From positions 2,910,001 to 2,974,000 of the forward strand of contig NZ_CP079801.1 of assembly GCF_021545785.1 (NCBI RefSeq): a stretch of 64,000 bases of DNA, written 5' to 3'. Positions 18,162 through 28,564 of this stretch are shown here, piece by piece. Position numbers and translations under genes: made by a program. The notes under the pieces are model-generated. The model ran no database searches. It was given only the letters and a program-made list of their open reading frames with translations, and was not told where the DNA came from. The DNA comes from Halopseudomonas maritima (lineage in GTDB: Bacteria; Pseudomonadota; Gammaproteobacteria; Pseudomonadales; Pseudomonadaceae). Within the stretch, counting starts at the first letter, position 1; each line of letters starts with the position of its first letter.

Positions 18162-18899
18162 ATGACTCAAGTATCTATGCGCGACATGCTGAAGGCCGGT
18201 GCGCACTTCGGCCACCAGACCCGTTACTGGAACCCGAAAATGGGCAAGTTCATTTTCGGCGCTCGCAACAAGATTCACATCATCAACCTGGAAAAGACCA
18301 TGCCGATGTTCCACGAAGCCCTGGGCTTTGTGGAGAAGCTGGCTGCCGGCAAGAACAAGATCCTGTTCGTTGGCACCAAGCGCGCTGCCAGTAAGATCAT
18401 TGCTGATGAAGCGGCTCGTGCAGGTCAGCCCTATGTTGATCACCGCTGGCTCGGCGGTATGCTGACCAACTACAAGACCATCCGTCAGTCCATCAAGCGT
18501 CTGCGTGACCTGGAAGTTCAGTCCCAGGACGGCACCTTCGCCAAGCTGACCAAGAAAGAAGCGCTGATGCGCTCCCGTGATCTGGAAAAACTGGATCGCA
18601 GCCTGGGTGGTATCAAGGACATGGGCGGTCTGCCTGATGCCCTGTTCGTTATCGACGTTGAGCACGAGCGCATCGCCATCACCGAAGCCAACAAGCTGGG
18701 TATCCCGGTCATCGGCATCGTTGATACCAACAGCAGCCCGGAAGGCGTTGATTACGTCATCCCCGGCAACGATGACGCTATCCGCGCTATCAAGCTGTAC
18801 GCTGCCGCTGTTGCTGACGCAGTGCTGCGCGGCAAGAGTAACTCCGGCGCTGCCGACGAGTTCGTGGAAGAAGCTGCTCCGGAAGCCTCTGAAGGCTGA
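18162..18899 (+). CDS. rpsB: 30S ribosomal protein S2
   Basis: 245 residues. The N-terminus [28 protein letters not shown], the [13 protein letters not shown] stretch and the DALFVIDV segment are those of S2. The acidic Ala/Glu tail ([14 protein letters not shown]) is normal for the family. The long upstream open frame is ignored because GGAG (18152-18155) lies six bases before the ATG at 18162. S2 is the last small-subunit protein to bind and is known to repress rpsB-tsf through the leader. Confidence 0.98.
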   Translation: MTQVSMRDMLKAGAHFGHQTRYWNPKMGKFIFGARNKIHIINLEKTMPMFHEALGFVEKLAAGKNKILFVGTKRAASKIIADEAARAGQPYVDHRWLGGMLTNYKTIRQSIKRLRDLEVQSQDGTFAKLTKKEALMRSRDLEKLDRSLGGIKDMGGLPDALFVIDVEHERIAITEANKLGIPVIGIVDTNSSPEGVDYVIPGNDDAIRAIKLYAAAVADAVLRGKSNSGAADEFVEEAAPEASEG

Positions 18900-18926
18900 G
18901 GTGCATACGGCTAATACAACGCCGTA

Positions 18927-18955
18927 GCAAAAAGGGGGCCTTGCCCCCTTTTTGC
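18927..18955. terminator. Perfect bidirectional hairpin between rpsB and tsf
   Basis: A 13-base-pair perfect stem (GCAAAAAGGGGGC with GCCCCCTTTTTGC) closes a CTT loop. T-runs are present in both directions. Because rpsB and tsf are normally co-transcribed, it probably acts as an attenuator that lowers tsf relative to rpsB, or the two have separate promoters here. Confidence 0.85.
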
Positions 18956-19037
18956 AATATGTTTACCGCAAGATGATTCGTTGCTTCCTGCTTTGAAAAG
19001 GAAGCAGGAACTAATCCAGTTATGTGAGGAAGAGTCC

Positions 19038-19907
19038 ATGGCAGAAGTTACTGCAGCACTGGTCAAAGAACTGCGTGAGCGCACCGGTCAGGGCATGATG
19101 GAATGCAAGAAGGCCCTGGTTGCCGCTGAAGGCGATATCGAGAAGGCGATCGATGATATGCGCGCTTCTGGCGCCATCAAGGCTGCCAAAAAAGCCGGCA
19201 ACATTGCCGCTGAAGGCTCCATCGCTGTCAAGGTTGCTGCTGACAACAAGTCCGCAGTGATTATCGAAGTCAACTCCCAGACCGACTTCCTGGCTCTGCA
19301 GGAAGACTTCAAGGCATTCGTAGCCGCCAGCTTGGATAAGGCGGTTGACGCTGGCTACACCGATGCTGCCCCGCTGATCGCTGAGCAGGAATCTGCCCGC
19401 GAAGCGCTGGTTGCCAAGACCGGTGAGAACGTCAACATCCGTCGCCTGACCCGTGTTGAGGGTGATGTTGTGGGTGCTTACCTGCACGGTCACCGCATCG
19501 GCGTGGTTGTTACCCTGAAGGGTGGCAACGAAGAGCTGGCTCGCGACATCGCCATGCACGTTGCTGCCAGCAACCCGCAGTTCCTGGATGCCTCTCAGGT
19601 TTCCGAGGAAGCGATTGCCAAAGAGAAAGAGATCTTCCTGGCGCTGAACGCTGACAAGATCGCCGGCAAGCCGGAAAACATTGTTGAGAACATGGTCAAG
19701 GGCCGTCTGAACAAGTTCGTTTCCGAAGGCAGCCTGATCGAGCAGCCCTTCGTTAAGGATCCGGACGTCAAGGTTGGCGAGCTGGCCAAGAAGGCCGGTG
19801 CTGAGGTTGTTTCCTTCGTGCGTTTTGAAGTGGGTGAGGGCATCGAGCGTGCCGAGGCCGACTTTGCTGCCGAAGTTGCCGCTCAGCTGGCTGCTGCCAA
19901 GCAGTAA
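19038..19907 (+). CDS. tsf: Elongation factor Ts
   Basis: 289 residues. It begins with the N-terminal UBA-like domain (VTAALVKELRERTGQGMMECKKAL) that binds EF-Tu, followed by the SQTDFLA core motif and the two-subdomain core. It exchanges GDP for GTP on EF-Tu. The frame is open further upstream, but ATG at 19038 with GAGGAAGAG upstream matches the invariant MAEVTA start. A strong terminator follows at 19975-20008. Confidence 0.98.
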   Translation: MAEVTAALVKELRERTGQGMMECKKALVAAEGDIEKAIDDMRASGAIKAAKKAGNIAAEGSIAVKVAADNKSAVIIEVNSQTDFLALQEDFKAFVAASLDKAVDAGYTDAAPLIAEQESAREALVAKTGENVNIRRLTRVEGDVVGAYLHGHRIGVVVTLKGGNEELARDIAMHVAASNPQFLDASQVSEEAIAKEKEIFLALNADKIAGKPENIVENMVKGRLNKFVSEGSLIEQPFVKDPDVKVGELAKKAGAEVVSFVRFEVGEGIERAEADFAAEVAAQLAAAKQ

Positions 19908-19974
19908 TACGCTATAGTGCACGCTGACCGGTGCGCCGTCCCCGCCGTCAAGTGGGGGCGACAAGGTTGATATG

Positions 19975-20008
19975 AGAGGCTTCCCGCGCAGGCGTGAAGC
20001 CTCTTTTT
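19975..20008 (+). terminator. Rho-independent terminator after tsf
   Basis: AGAGGCTTC (19975-19983) pairs perfectly with GAAGCCTCT (19996-20004), a 12-base loop lies between, and the stem runs into TTTTT. It separates tsf from pyrH. Confidence 0.88.
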
Positions 20009-20092
20009 CAAGAAACACTGAACAAGTTCGCGCCCGTGTGGTCTGGTGCAACTCGTTGAGTCTTTCTCCATTCCCGAACAGGAGAGTCAAGC

Positions 20093-20827
20093 ATGGCCCA
20101 GGTGCCCAGTAGCCGCCAACCCAAGTACAAGCGCATCCTTCTCAAGCTCAGCGGTGAGGCCCTGATGGGGACCGAGGATTTCGGTATCGATCCCAAGGTG
20201 CTCGACCGCATGGCGCTGGAGATCGGTCAGTTGATCGGTATTGGTGTGCAGGTTGGTCTGGTGATTGGCGGTGGTAACTTGTTCCGCGGCGCGGCGCTGA
20301 GCGCGGCTGGCATGGACCGGGTGACCGGTGATCACATGGGCATGCTGGCGACGGTGATGAACGGCCTGGCGATGCGCGACTCGCTGGAGCGCTCCAATAT
20401 CCAGACCCGCGTTATGTCCGCCATTACCATGGAAGGTGTCACCGAGCATTACGATCGCCGCAAGGCAATGCGCTACCTGGCCAGTGGTGACGTGGTAATA
20501 TTCTCCGCCGGCACGGGCAACCCTTTCTTTACCACCGATACTGCAGCCTGCCTGCGCGGCATCGAAGTCGATGCTGATCTGGTGCTCAAGGCAACCAAGG
20601 TGGACGGCGTCTACAACGCTGACCCGATGAAGGATCCGAACGCCGAGCGGTTTGCCAGTTTGACCTATGACCAGGTACTGGACCTCAAGCTGGAAGTCAT
20701 GGATCTGACGGCCATTTGCCTGATCCGTGACCACAATATGCCCCTGCGGGTGTTTAACATGAACAAACCCGGTGCGCTGCTCAATGCGGTAGTCGGCAGC
20801 GCCGAAGGAACACTGATCGAGGGTTGA
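20093..20827 (+). CDS. pyrH: Uridylate kinase (UMP kinase)
   Basis: 244 residues of the amino-acid-kinase fold, distinct from eukaryotic UMP/CMP kinases. Key stretches are [14 protein letters not shown] (phosphate-binding Lys and GEAL), [10 protein letters not shown] and the ATP-binding [13 protein letters not shown]. It makes UDP from UMP, and the bacterial enzyme is allosterically controlled by GTP and UTP. CAGGAG lies 9 bases before the ATG. It is followed 4 bases later by frr. Confidence 0.97.
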   Translation: MAQVPSSRQPKYKRILLKLSGEALMGTEDFGIDPKVLDRMALEIGQLIGIGVQVGLVIGGGNLFRGAALSAAGMDRVTGDHMGMLATVMNGLAMRDSLERSNIQTRVMSAITMEGVTEHYDRRKAMRYLASGDVVIFSAGTGNPFFTTDTAACLRGIEVDADLVLKATKVDGVYNADPMKDPNAERFASLTYDQVLDLKLEVMDLTAICLIRDHNMPLRVFNMNKPGALLNAVVGSAEGTLIEG

Positions 20828-20831
20828 GTCA

Positions 20832-21389
20832 ATGATCAACGAAATCAAGCAAGACGCGCAGGAGCGCATGAAGAAGTCCGTCGAAGCGCTGGAGCACGCC
20901 TTCGCCAAGATTCGTACCGGTCGTGCGCATCCGGCCCTGCTGGACAGCATCATGGTGTCCTACTACGGCGCCGATACACCGCTGCGCCAGGTTGCCAACG
21001 TCAACGTCGAAGATGCCCGCACCCTGGCGTTGAGTGTTTTTGACAAGGGCATGATTCAGGCGGTCGAGAAGGCCATCATGATGTCTGATCTGGGCCTGAA
21101 CCCGGCTACCTCCGGCACCACCATCCGGGTCCCCATGCCGGCACTGACCGAGGAAACCCGCAAAGGTTACACCAAGCAGGCTCGCGCCGAGGCTGAAGGC
21201 GGTCGTGTTGCTGTCCGCAACATCCGTCGTGACGCCTTGAGTCAGCTGAAGGATCTGCAGAAGGAAAAAGAGATCAGCGAAGACGAAGAGCGTCGCGCTG
21301 CCGACGAGATCCAGAAGCTGACTGACAAGTTCGTTGCCGAGATCGAGAAGGTGCTGGAAGCCAAGGAAAAGGACCTGATGGCCATCTAG
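20832..21389 (+). CDS. frr: Ribosome recycling factor
   Basis: 185 residues, the exact family length. The N-terminal helix [19 protein letters not shown], the [12 protein letters not shown] segment and the C-terminal helix [20 protein letters not shown] give the L-shaped RRF fold that splits post-termination ribosomes with EF-G. It lies 4 bases after pyrH and 50 bases before uppS, so it is co-transcribed with pyrH. Confidence 0.98.
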   Translation: MINEIKQDAQERMKKSVEALEHAFAKIRTGRAHPALLDSIMVSYYGADTPLRQVANVNVEDARTLALSVFDKGMIQAVEKAIMMSDLGLNPATSGTTIRVPMPALTEETRKGYTKQARAEAEGGRVAVRNIRRDALSQLKDLQKEKEISEDEERRAADEIQKLTDKFVAEIEKVLEAKEKDLMAI

Positions 21390-21439
21390 AGTCTGATGAT
21401 CTCAACAGACACCAAGGCTATCAGCTGCAAGAGTAACGA

Positions 21440-22192
21440 ATGAACAAGACAAACCCCGCCGGCAAGGATGCAAGCCTGCCCCGTCACGTTGCCATCATCA
21501 TGGATGGTAACAACCGCTGGGCCCGCAAGCGTCTGATGCCAGGCGTTGCCGGCCACAAGGCTGGCGTGGATGCCGTCAAGGCGATGATTGAGGTCTGCCT
21601 TGAGGATGGGGTAGAGGTTCTCACCCTGTTTGCTTTCTCCAGCGAAAACTGGCGCCGCCCGGAAGACGAGGTTGGCGCGCTGATGGAGCTGTTTCTCGGC
21701 GCCTTGCGCCGCGAGGTTCGCAAGTTGCGAGAGAATGGCGTGCGGCTGCAGATCATCGGTGATCGCAGCCGTTTTGCCCCTGAGCTGCAGGTCGCAATGG
21801 AGCAGGCTGAGCAGACAACCGCCCAAGGCAGTCGCCTGACGCTGGTGATTGCAGCCAACTACGGTGGCCAGTGGGATATTGCCCAGGCGGCGCGCACGTT
21901 GGCTGAGGAGGCAGTGCGCGGTGAGCGCACGTTGGACTCGATCACTGAGCAGCAGCTGGAGGCGCGCCTGAGCACCGCCAACCTGCCGCTGCCGGATCTG
22001 TGCATTCGCACAGGCGGCGAGAAGCGCATTAGTAACTTCCTGTTATGGCAGCTGGCCTACGCCGAGCTGTATTTCTCCGACCTCTATTGGCCCGACTTCA
22101 AGCAGGCAGCCCTGCGTGAGGCGTTGGCCGATTTTGCCGGTCGTCAACGCCGATTCGGCAAAACCAGCGAACAGATAGCAGCGGGGTCCTGA
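21440..22192 (+). CDS. uppS: Undecaprenyl diphosphate synthase
   Basis: 250 residues of the cis-prenyltransferase family. The catalytic Asp22 lies in HVAIIMDGNNRWARKR, and the conserved C-terminal substrate region is RTGGEKRISNFLLWQ, with YWPDF near the end. It extends farnesyl diphosphate with eight isopentenyl units to form the carrier lipid for peptidoglycan and O-antigen. It begins the envelope part of the block; cdsA starts at the stop codon (TGATG), so the two are coupled. Confidence 0.97.
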   Translation: MNKTNPAGKDASLPRHVAIIMDGNNRWARKRLMPGVAGHKAGVDAVKAMIEVCLEDGVEVLTLFAFSSENWRRPEDEVGALMELFLGALRREVRKLRENGVRLQIIGDRSRFAPELQVAMEQAEQTTAQGSRLTLVIAANYGGQWDIAQAARTLAEEAVRGERTLDSITEQQLEARLSTANLPLPDLCIRTGGEKRISNFLLWQLAYAELYFSDLYWPDFKQAALREALADFAGRQRRFGKTSEQIAAGS

Positions 22193-23007
22193 TGCTCAAG
22201 CAACGGGTTATTACCGGGGTCATTCTGGCGATTGCCGCGATTGCTGGCTTCGTCGCTCTGCAAGGCGCGTGGTTTGCCTTCTTCATTGGTGCCATCGTGG
22301 CGCTGGCGGCCTGGGAGTGGGCCAGACTCTGCGGCGAAACCCGTCAGGCGGGTCGCGTTGTCTACGCCGCTACTCTTGGCCTGTTTATGGTCGGGCTATA
22401 TCGCGATGCCTGGCCGATTGCCTTCTTCGTCGGGCCGGCACTGGTCTGGTGGTGCATGGCGACAGTGATGATTCTGCGCTACCCCAACGGCGGCGGCTTG
22501 TGGCGGGGCAGTTTTGTGCGTCAGCTGTTCGGTTTGCTGATATTGCTGCCTGCTTGGGCGGGTATCGTCTGGTTGCGTGCCCAGGAACAAGGCCTCTGGA
22601 TGCTGCTGGGTCTGGCGGTGCTGGTGTTTGGTGCAGACATTGGCGCCTACTTTGCCGGTAAGACGTTTGGTCGTAACAAGCTGTTGCCCAATGTCAGCCC
22701 TGGCAAAACCCGGGAAGGACTGTTTGGTGGGTTGGCCCTGAGTCTTTCCCTGGCGCTGGCCGCCATGCTCTACCTTGGCTGGGGGCTGCAGTCTATTTTG
22801 CTTGGCCTGGTGGGCGCCGCATTGGTGGTGCTGATTTCTGTGGTTGGTGACCTGACCGAGAGCCTGTTCAAGCGCGAAGAAGGTCTCAAGGACAGCAGCA
22901 GCCTGTTGCCTGGCCACGGCGGTGTGCTGGATCGCATTGATAGTCTGGCGGCGGCCATTCCCATGTATGTCGCAGTCTGGTTGGTGCTCGGGAGCCGTCT
23001 GGCGTGA
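22192..23007 (+). CDS. cdsA: Phosphatidate cytidylyltransferase (CDP-diacylglycerol synthase)
   Basis: 271 residues, mostly membrane-embedded with about seven hydrophobic segments. The family signature is near the C-terminus: [20 protein letters not shown] followed by GVLDRIDS. It converts phosphatidic acid plus CTP to CDP-diacylglycerol for phosphatidylethanolamine and phosphatidylglycerol synthesis. It overlaps uppS by one base and dxr by four (GTGA), so the three lie in one coupled unit. Confidence 0.96.
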   Translation: MLKQRVITGVILAIAAIAGFVALQGAWFAFFIGAIVALAAWEWARLCGETRQAGRVVYAATLGLFMVGLYRDAWPIAFFVGPALVWWCMATVMILRYPNGGGLWRGSFVRQLFGLLILLPAWAGIVWLRAQEQGLWMLLGLAVLVFGADIGAYFAGKTFGRNKLLPNVSPGKTREGLFGGLALSLSLALAAMLYLGWGLQSILLGLVGAALVVLISVVGDLTESLFKREEGLKDSSSLLPGHGGVLDRIDSLAAAIPMYVAVWLVLGSRLA

Positions 23008-24194
23008 CCCTGTCGGTAACGGTACTGGGGGCGACCGGTTCAATTGGTGTTAGCACCCTGGATGTGATCGCCCGTCATCCCGAGCGCTATCGTGTACACG
23101 CTCTGACCGGCCATAGTCGTATGACCGAGCTGGCCGAACAGTGCCGTCAGTATCGCCCGCAGCGCGCCGTGGTCGCGACTGCCGAGCAGGCATCTGCTCT
23201 GCAGCAGACGCTACGCGCAGCCGGCTTGGGTACCGAGGTCAGTTGGGGAGCGGCTGCGCTGACCGAGGTTGCTGCGGCCCCCGAGGTTGACGTTGTGATG
23301 GCGGCGATCGTGGGTGCCGCCGGTCTGCGGCCGACGCTCGCGGCCGCGCAGGCCGGTAAGCGGGTGCTGCTGGCCAACAAGGAAGCGCTGGTGATGTCGG
23401 GCGCGCTGTTCATGCAGGCCGTGCAGGCCTCCGGTGCCCAATTGTTGCCGATTGATAGCGAGCACAACGCGATCTTCCAGTGCATGCCCGGTAACTATGC
23501 TGATGGTCTGGCGCGCGTCGGTGTGCGGCGTATCCTGTTGACCGCCTCGGGCGGGCCTTTCCGTAGTTTTTCGCAAGCGCAGCTGGCCAACGTAACTCCG
23601 GCCCAGGCCTGTGCACACCCGAACTGGTCGATGGGGCAGAAGATTTCTGTCGATTCTGCCAGCATGATGAACAAGGGTTTGGAGCTGATTGAGGCCTGCT
23701 GGCTGTTCGACGCCCATCCTGATCAGGTCGAAGTCGTGGTACACCCGCAAAGCGTCGTGCATTCGCTGGTCGACTACGTCGACGGCTCGGTACTGGCGCA
23801 GCTCGGTAATCCTGACATGCGCACACCGATCGCCCATGCGCTGGCGTGGCCGGAGCGTATAGATTCCGGTGTTAGCGCACTGGACCTGCTGCTGACCGCG
23901 CGGTTGGATTTTGAAGCGCCGGATCCGCTGCGCTTCCCCTGCCTGCGCCTTGCGCGCGAGGCTGCCGCTGCCGGCGGTACTAGCTGCGCGGTGCTCAATG
24001 CTGCCAACGAGGTGGCGGTGCAGGCCTTTCTTGATGGCCGAGTGGGCTTTGTCGATATCCCTGTTATTATCGAGGACGCGTTGTCGCGCTTGCCGGGTGA
24101 GCCGGTACGTGAGCTTGAGCACATCATGGCGGTCGATCATTCGGCACGCACTTGTGCCGAGCGATGGGTGCGCACGCGAGGCAAGTCTTGTTGA
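23004..24194 (+). CDS. dxr: 1-deoxy-D-xylulose 5-phosphate reductoisomerase
   Basis: 396 residues. The NADPH-binding GATGSIG lies at 9-15, and the metal/substrate region contains [14 protein letters not shown] and the flexible loop [20 protein letters not shown]. It makes 2-C-methyl-D-erythritol 4-phosphate, the first committed step of the MEP isoprenoid pathway; ispD, the next step, is at 42973. The start is GTG at 23004, fixed by a GTGA overlap with the cdsA stop. The gap to rseP is 32 bases. Confidence 0.97.
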   Translation: MTLSVTVLGATGSIGVSTLDVIARHPERYRVHALTGHSRMTELAEQCRQYRPQRAVVATAEQASALQQTLRAAGLGTEVSWGAAALTEVAAAPEVDVVMAAIVGAAGLRPTLAAAQAGKRVLLANKEALVMSGALFMQAVQASGAQLLPIDSEHNAIFQCMPGNYADGLARVGVRRILLTASGGPFRSFSQAQLANVTPAQACAHPNWSMGQKISVDSASMMNKGLELIEACWLFDAHPDQVEVVVHPQSVVHSLVDYVDGSVLAQLGNPDMRTPIAHALAWPERIDSGVSALDLLLTARLDFEAPDPLRFPCLRLAREAAAAGGTSCAVLNAANEVAVQAFLDGRVGFVDIPVIIEDALSRLPGEPVRELEHIMAVDHSARTCAERWVRTRGKSC

Positions 24195-24226
24195 TAGGTG
24201 GTCTGCGCCGCCTTGTGAGGTATTGA

Positions 24227-25588
24227 ATGGATCTGCTGTCTACGTTGTTGGCTACTGTGGTTGCCTTGGGGCTGCTGGTCACCATTCACGAATACGGACA
24301 TTTCTGGGTGGCCCGGCGCTGTGGCATCAAGGTGCTGCGCTTTTCTATCGGTTTTGGTCCGGCGCTGGTGCGTTGGCACGACCGTAAGGGTACAGAATAT
24401 GCCATCGCCGCCATTCCCTTGGGCGGTTACGTCAAAATGCTGGACGAGCGCGAAGCGCCCGTTGCTGAGCACGAGCTGGACCAGGCTTTCAATCGCAAAA
24501 CCGTCAAGCAGCGCATTGCGGTGGTCGCCGCCGGCCCGATTGCCAACTTTCTGCTCGCTATTGTGGCGTTCTGGATTGTCGCTGTGGTGGGTTTCAGCAC
24601 CATTGCTCCGGTGCTTGGCCCTGTGCCGCAGGGTACGCCGGCTGCTGAAGCGGGCCTGCACTCCGGGCTGGAGTTGACCAGCGTCGACGGCACATCGATC
24701 CGCACCTGGCAGGACGTTAATCTGCAGTTGATTCGCCGGCTTGGCGAAAGCGGTACGCTGGAAGTGATAGCAAAACCCTTTGAAGGGGGCGTCGAGACCC
24801 GTTACCAGTTGCGTCTGGATGACTGGCTCAAAGGCGTCGAGGAGCCCGACCCGATGGCGGCGCTGGGCCTGACCAGCTGGCAGCCGGAAATTCCGCCGCG
24901 ACTAGGCCAGGTAGCCAGTGATGGCGCCGCAGCCGAGGCTGGTCTGCAGCCGGGAGATTTGATCTTGGCAATCGACGGCGAGCCGGTCAGCGACTGGCTG
25001 ACCCAGGTCGTGCCGGCAATTCAGGCGAGCGCGCAACAAACCCTGGATATTCTGGTCGAACGCGACGGCGAGCGGTTTGAGATTGCCCTGACACCACGCC
25101 CGAAAGCTGCCAATGACGTTGTAGTGGGGTACGTGGGTGCCGGTGTGGAAGGGGTCGAAATGCCCCCGCATATGCGGCGCCAAATCAGCTACAACCCCCT
25201 GGTGGCGGTGCCGGTTGCGGTAAATAAAACCTGGGAAATGACAGTCCTCACTCTGGACTCTCTGAAGAAGATGCTGACCGGGCTGGTCTCGGCAAAAAAC
25301 TTGAGTGGCCCGATAACCATTGCTAAAGTGGCGGGCGCTTCGGCCAAGTCGGGGCTCGAGAGTTTTCTTAGCTTTATCGCGTACTTGAGTATCAGTCTCG
25401 GGGTGTTGAACCTCCTGCCGATACCGGTTCTGGATGGTGGTCACCTGGTGTACTACGTGGCCGAGTGGATCAGGGGTAAGCCTCTTTCCGAGCGAATTCA
25501 GACATGGGGGCTGCAGATCGGGTTGAGCCTGATCGTGGGTGTCATGCTGTTTGCCATTTATAACGATATTAGTCGCCTCGGCGGCTGA
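24227..25588 (+). CDS. rseP: Site-2 zinc protease RseP (MucP)
   Basis: 453 residues. The intramembrane metalloprotease motif HEYGH has His21, Glu22 and His25 in the first helix, two PDZ domains lie in the middle (around TPAAEAGLHSGLEL and GAAAEAGLQPGDLI), and the third zinc ligand region is IPVLDGGH near residue 400. RseP cuts the anti-sigma factor after DegS/AlgW, releasing sigma-E (AlgU in pseudomonads), and also clears signal peptides. Its position directly upstream of bamA links the envelope stress response to outer-membrane assembly. Confidence 0.97.
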   Translation: MDLLSTLLATVVALGLLVTIHEYGHFWVARRCGIKVLRFSIGFGPALVRWHDRKGTEYAIAAIPLGGYVKMLDEREAPVAEHELDQAFNRKTVKQRIAVVAAGPIANFLLAIVAFWIVAVVGFSTIAPVLGPVPQGTPAAEAGLHSGLELTSVDGTSIRTWQDVNLQLIRRLGESGTLEVIAKPFEGGVETRYQLRLDDWLKGVEEPDPMAALGLTSWQPEIPPRLGQVASDGAAAEAGLQPGDLILAIDGEPVSDWLTQVVPAIQASAQQTLDILVERDGERFEIALTPRPKAANDVVVGYVGAGVEGVEMPPHMRRQISYNPLVAVPVAVNKTWEMTVLTLDSLKKMLTGLVSAKNLSGPITIAKVAGASAKSGLESFLSFIAYLSISLGVLNLLPIPVLDGGHLVYYVAEWIRGKPLSERIQTWGLQIGLSLIVGVMLFAIYNDISRLGG

Positions 25589-25661
25589 CGCGTGCACTGC
25601 CTGAATACGAGCTGCCAGCGTGCAGATTAAGACTTCAATCAGCTGACTCAGAACGGATTTC

Positions 25662-28013
25662 ATGAAACGTTACCTATTGCCTGCGCTGTTCTCCATGTTG
25701 ATGGCGCAGGGCGCCTTTGCAGACGCCTTCCAGATCTCCGATATTCGCGTTAATGGCTTGCAGCGGGTGTCTGCTGGTAGCGTATTTACCTCTCTACCGT
25801 TGAATATCGGTGACGAGGTCGATGATCAGGAATTGGTTGATGCCACCCGCGCGCTGTTCCGTACCGGTTTCTTCCAGGATATTCAGCTGGGCCGCGACGG
25901 CAATGTACTGGTCATTAACGTGGTCGAGCGCCCCTCTATTTCGTCCATCGAGCTTGAAGGCAATAAAGCCATCAAGAGCGAAGATCTGCTGACCGGCTTG
26001 AGTGCAGCTGGCCTGGCCGAGGGCGAGATCTTCCAGCGCGCGACCCTGGAGGGCGTGCGCAACGAGTTGCTGCGCCAGTACGTCGCCCAGGGCCGTTATT
26101 CGGCGGACATCGACGCGCAGGTGATTCCCGAACCGCGCAATCGCGTGGCGTTGAAAATCATTATTGATGAGGGCTCGGTTGCCTCGATCTCTCATATCAA
26201 CGTCGTGGGTAATACCGTTTTCCCGACTGAAGATCTGGTCGACCTGTTTGAGCTGAAGACCAGCGGCTGGCTGTCCTTCCTGCGCAACGATGACAAGTAC
26301 TCGCGTGAGAAGCTGGCCGGTGACCTTGAGCGCCTGCGCTCCTACTACCTGGACCGTGGCTACATCAACATGGATGTGGCGTCTACCCAGGTTTCGATCA
26401 CGCCGGACAAGAAGCACGTTTACGTTACCGTCAATATCAACGAAGGCGAACGCTACAGCATTCGTGATGTCAGCCTCTCCGGTGATCTGGTGGTGGCCGA
26501 GTCTGAGGTGCAGCGTCTGATGCTGGTCGAGCCGGGTCAGATTTTCTCCCGTCAGGTAATGACCTCCACATCCGACCTGATCAGCCGCCGCCTGGGTAAC
26601 GAGGGTTATACCTTCGCCAGCGTCAACGGCATTCCCGAGATTCACGAAGAAGACAAGACCGTTTCGGTCACCTTCTACGTCGACCCAGGCAAGCGCGCCT
26701 ACGTCAATCGCATCAACTTCCGTGGCAACACCAAGACTGAAGACCAGGTGCTGCGTCGCGAGATGCGCCAGATGGAAGGGGGCTGGGCCTCTACCTACCT
26801 GATCGATCAATCGAAGACACGTCTGGAGCGTCTGGGCTTCTTCAAGGAAGTTAACGTCGAGACCGTGCCGGTGCCGGGTGCCGATGACCTGATTGACGTC
26901 AACTACAGCGTGGAAGAGCAGCCTTCAGGCTCGGTGACCGCCAGCCTCGGTTTCTCGCAGAGCTCGGGGATCATCCTCGGTGGCTCAATCAGTCAGAACA
27001 ACTTCTTCGGTACCGGTAACCGGGTCAGCATCGGCGCCAACCGCTCGGACTACCAGACCTCGCTGTCCTTCGGGTTTATGGACCCGTATTTCACCGTCGA
27101 CGGTCTGAGCTTCGGTTACAACGCGTTCTACCGCACTACCGACTACGACGAGCTGGATGTTGATGTCACCAGCTACGCGGTTGACTCCTACGGTGCGGGT
27201 TTCAACTTCGGTTACCCGATCAGCGACAACTCGCGCCTGTCCTTTGGCATGAGCGCCCAGCACGACAAGATCAAGAGCGGCGTCTATACGGTGCAGGAGA
27301 TTCTCGACTTCCTCCGGAACGAAGGCGACAACTTCACCAACCTGTTCTTTGATACATCCTGGTCGCAAACCACCCTGAACCGGGGCGTGTTCCCTGATCG
27401 TGGTTACTCCCAGAACCTGTCGTGGCGCGTGACCGTACCGGGCAGCGATCTGGAGTTCTACACCATGGACTACAAGGCTCAGCGCTTCTTCCCGATGACC
27501 GAAGACCTGACTCTGCGCCTGCATACTGACCTGGGCTTCGGTCGCGGGCTGGGTGGTACTGACCAGATGCCGTTCTATGAGCACTACTACGCCGGTGGTA
27601 TCGGCTCGGTTCGTGGTTTCGAGGACGGTACCCTGGGTCCAAAAAGTACGCCTAACGCGGCTGACCCTGACCAGGAATCGCTGCCCTTCGGCGGTAACAT
27701 CAAAATCACCGGTGGCGCTGAAGTGGTATTCCCGGCGCCTTTCGTAAAGGATCAGCGCTCTCTGCGTACTGCTCTGTTCTTCGATGTGGGTAACGTATAC
27801 GATACCCAGTGCACGCGGAAGGTGACCGTTGAAGGCGACGCCAACCCCGGTTGTGGCGAAGTCGACCTTGGTGAACTGCGTTACAGCGTCGGTGTTGGTC
27901 TGTCCTGGCTGACCGCGTTGGGCCCGCTGGGCTTCAGCCTGGCCATGCCGCTCAACAGCGATTCGGGCGATGACACCCAGGTGTTCCAGTTCACCCTTGG
28001 TCAGTCGTTCTGA
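25662..28013 (+). CDS. bamA: Outer-membrane protein assembly factor BamA
   Basis: 783 residues. A signal peptide (MKRYLLPALFSMLMAQGAFA) is followed by five POTRA domains (residues about 21-420, beginning FQISDIRVNGLQRVSAGSVF) and a 16-stranded beta barrel that ends in a C-terminal Phe (QFTLGQSF), the insertion signal for outer-membrane barrels. The conserved GGxGSVRGFE-type motif is present as AGGIGSVRGFEDGTLGP. BamA is the core of the BAM complex. It sits 73 bases after rseP and 44 bases before the chaperone gene skp. Confidence 0.97.
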   Translation: MKRYLLPALFSMLMAQGAFADAFQISDIRVNGLQRVSAGSVFTSLPLNIGDEVDDQELVDATRALFRTGFFQDIQLGRDGNVLVINVVERPSISSIELEGNKAIKSEDLLTGLSAAGLAEGEIFQRATLEGVRNELLRQYVAQGRYSADIDAQVIPEPRNRVALKIIIDEGSVASISHINVVGNTVFPTEDLVDLFELKTSGWLSFLRNDDKYSREKLAGDLERLRSYYLDRGYINMDVASTQVSITPDKKHVYVTVNINEGERYSIRDVSLSGDLVVAESEVQRLMLVEPGQIFSRQVMTSTSDLISRRLGNEGYTFASVNGIPEIHEEDKTVSVTFYVDPGKRAYVNRINFRGNTKTEDQVLRREMRQMEGGWASTYLIDQSKTRLERLGFFKEVNVETVPVPGADDLIDVNYSVEEQPSGSVTASLGFSQSSGIILGGSISQNNFFGTGNRVSIGANRSDYQTSLSFGFMDPYFTVDGLSFGYNAFYRTTDYDELDVDVTSYAVDSYGAGFNFGYPISDNSRLSFGMSAQHDKIKSGVYTVQEILDFLRNEGDNFTNLFFDTSWSQTTLNRGVFPDRGYSQNLSWRVTVPGSDLEFYTMDYKAQRFFPMTEDLTLRLHTDLGFGRGLGGTDQMPFYEHYYAGGIGSVRGFEDGTLGPKSTPNAADPDQESLPFGGNIKITGGAEVVFPAPFVKDQRSLRTALFFDVGNVYDTQCTRKVTVEGDANPGCGEVDLGELRYSVGVGLSWLTALGPLGFSLAMPLNSDSGDDTQVFQFTLGQSF

Positions 28014-28044
28014 CGTCAATCAAACAATATCGAGCAATCGTAAT

Positions 28045-28050
28045 CAGGAG
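28045..28050 (+). promoter_or_regulatory. Ribosome site that fixes the GTG start of skp
   Basis: CAGGAG (28045-28050) lies 7 bases before GTG at 28058. The first in-frame ATG (28085) has no such site and would remove the positively charged start of the signal peptide. Confidence 0.7.
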
Positions 28051-28057
28051 TAGCAGA

Positions 28058-28564
28058 GTGGGTAAGTTTACGCGCGTGGCTGTTATGTCAATGCTGGTCA
28101 TGGCCAGCTTCCAGGTTTCCGCCGAAATGAAAATCGCTGTTCTTGATTATCAGATGGCGTTGCTGGAATCAGACGCGGCCAAGAAATACTCTGTTGATGC
28201 CGAGTCGCAGTTTGGCTCCCAGCTGCAGCGAGTAAAGAACCTTGAGGCCGAAGCCAAGCGTCTGCAGGAGCGCCTGCAGCGTGACGGGCAACAGCTGGCC
28301 CAGAGTGAAGCTGAAAAGCTGGATCTGGAGTTTCGTCAAAAGGCCCGCGAGTATCAGCTGGCTTCCCGCGAGCTGAACGAAGCCAAGGCCCAGTCTGATC
28401 GTCAGATGCTGGAAACGCTGAAGCCCAAGCTGGACGCTGCTGTTGAGGCTGTACTTAATGCAGGTAACTATGACCTGGTGCTGGACCGTGGCGGCGTAGT
28501 TGAAGTCAAGCCGCAGTTCGATATTACCCGTCAGGTTATCGAGCGCCTGAATAGCAGCCGCTGA
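28058..28564 (+). CDS. skp: Periplasmic chaperone Skp (OmpH)
   Basis: 168 residues with a signal peptide ([22 protein letters not shown]) and a mature part rich in charged heptads ([20 protein letters not shown] onwards), the long coiled-coil tentacles of the Skp trimer. The C-terminal strand [18 protein letters not shown] is typical. Skp carries unfolded outer-membrane proteins across the periplasm to BamA, encoded just upstream. Its stop overlaps lpxD by one base (TGATG). Confidence 0.93.
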   Translation: MGKFTRVAVMSMLVMASFQVSAEMKIAVLDYQMALLESDAAKKYSVDAESQFGSQLQRVKNLEAEAKRLQERLQRDGQQLAQSEAEKLDLEFRQKAREYQLASRELNEAKAQSDRQMLETLKPKLDAAVEAVLNAGNYDLVLDRGGVVEVKPQFDITRQVIERLNSSR

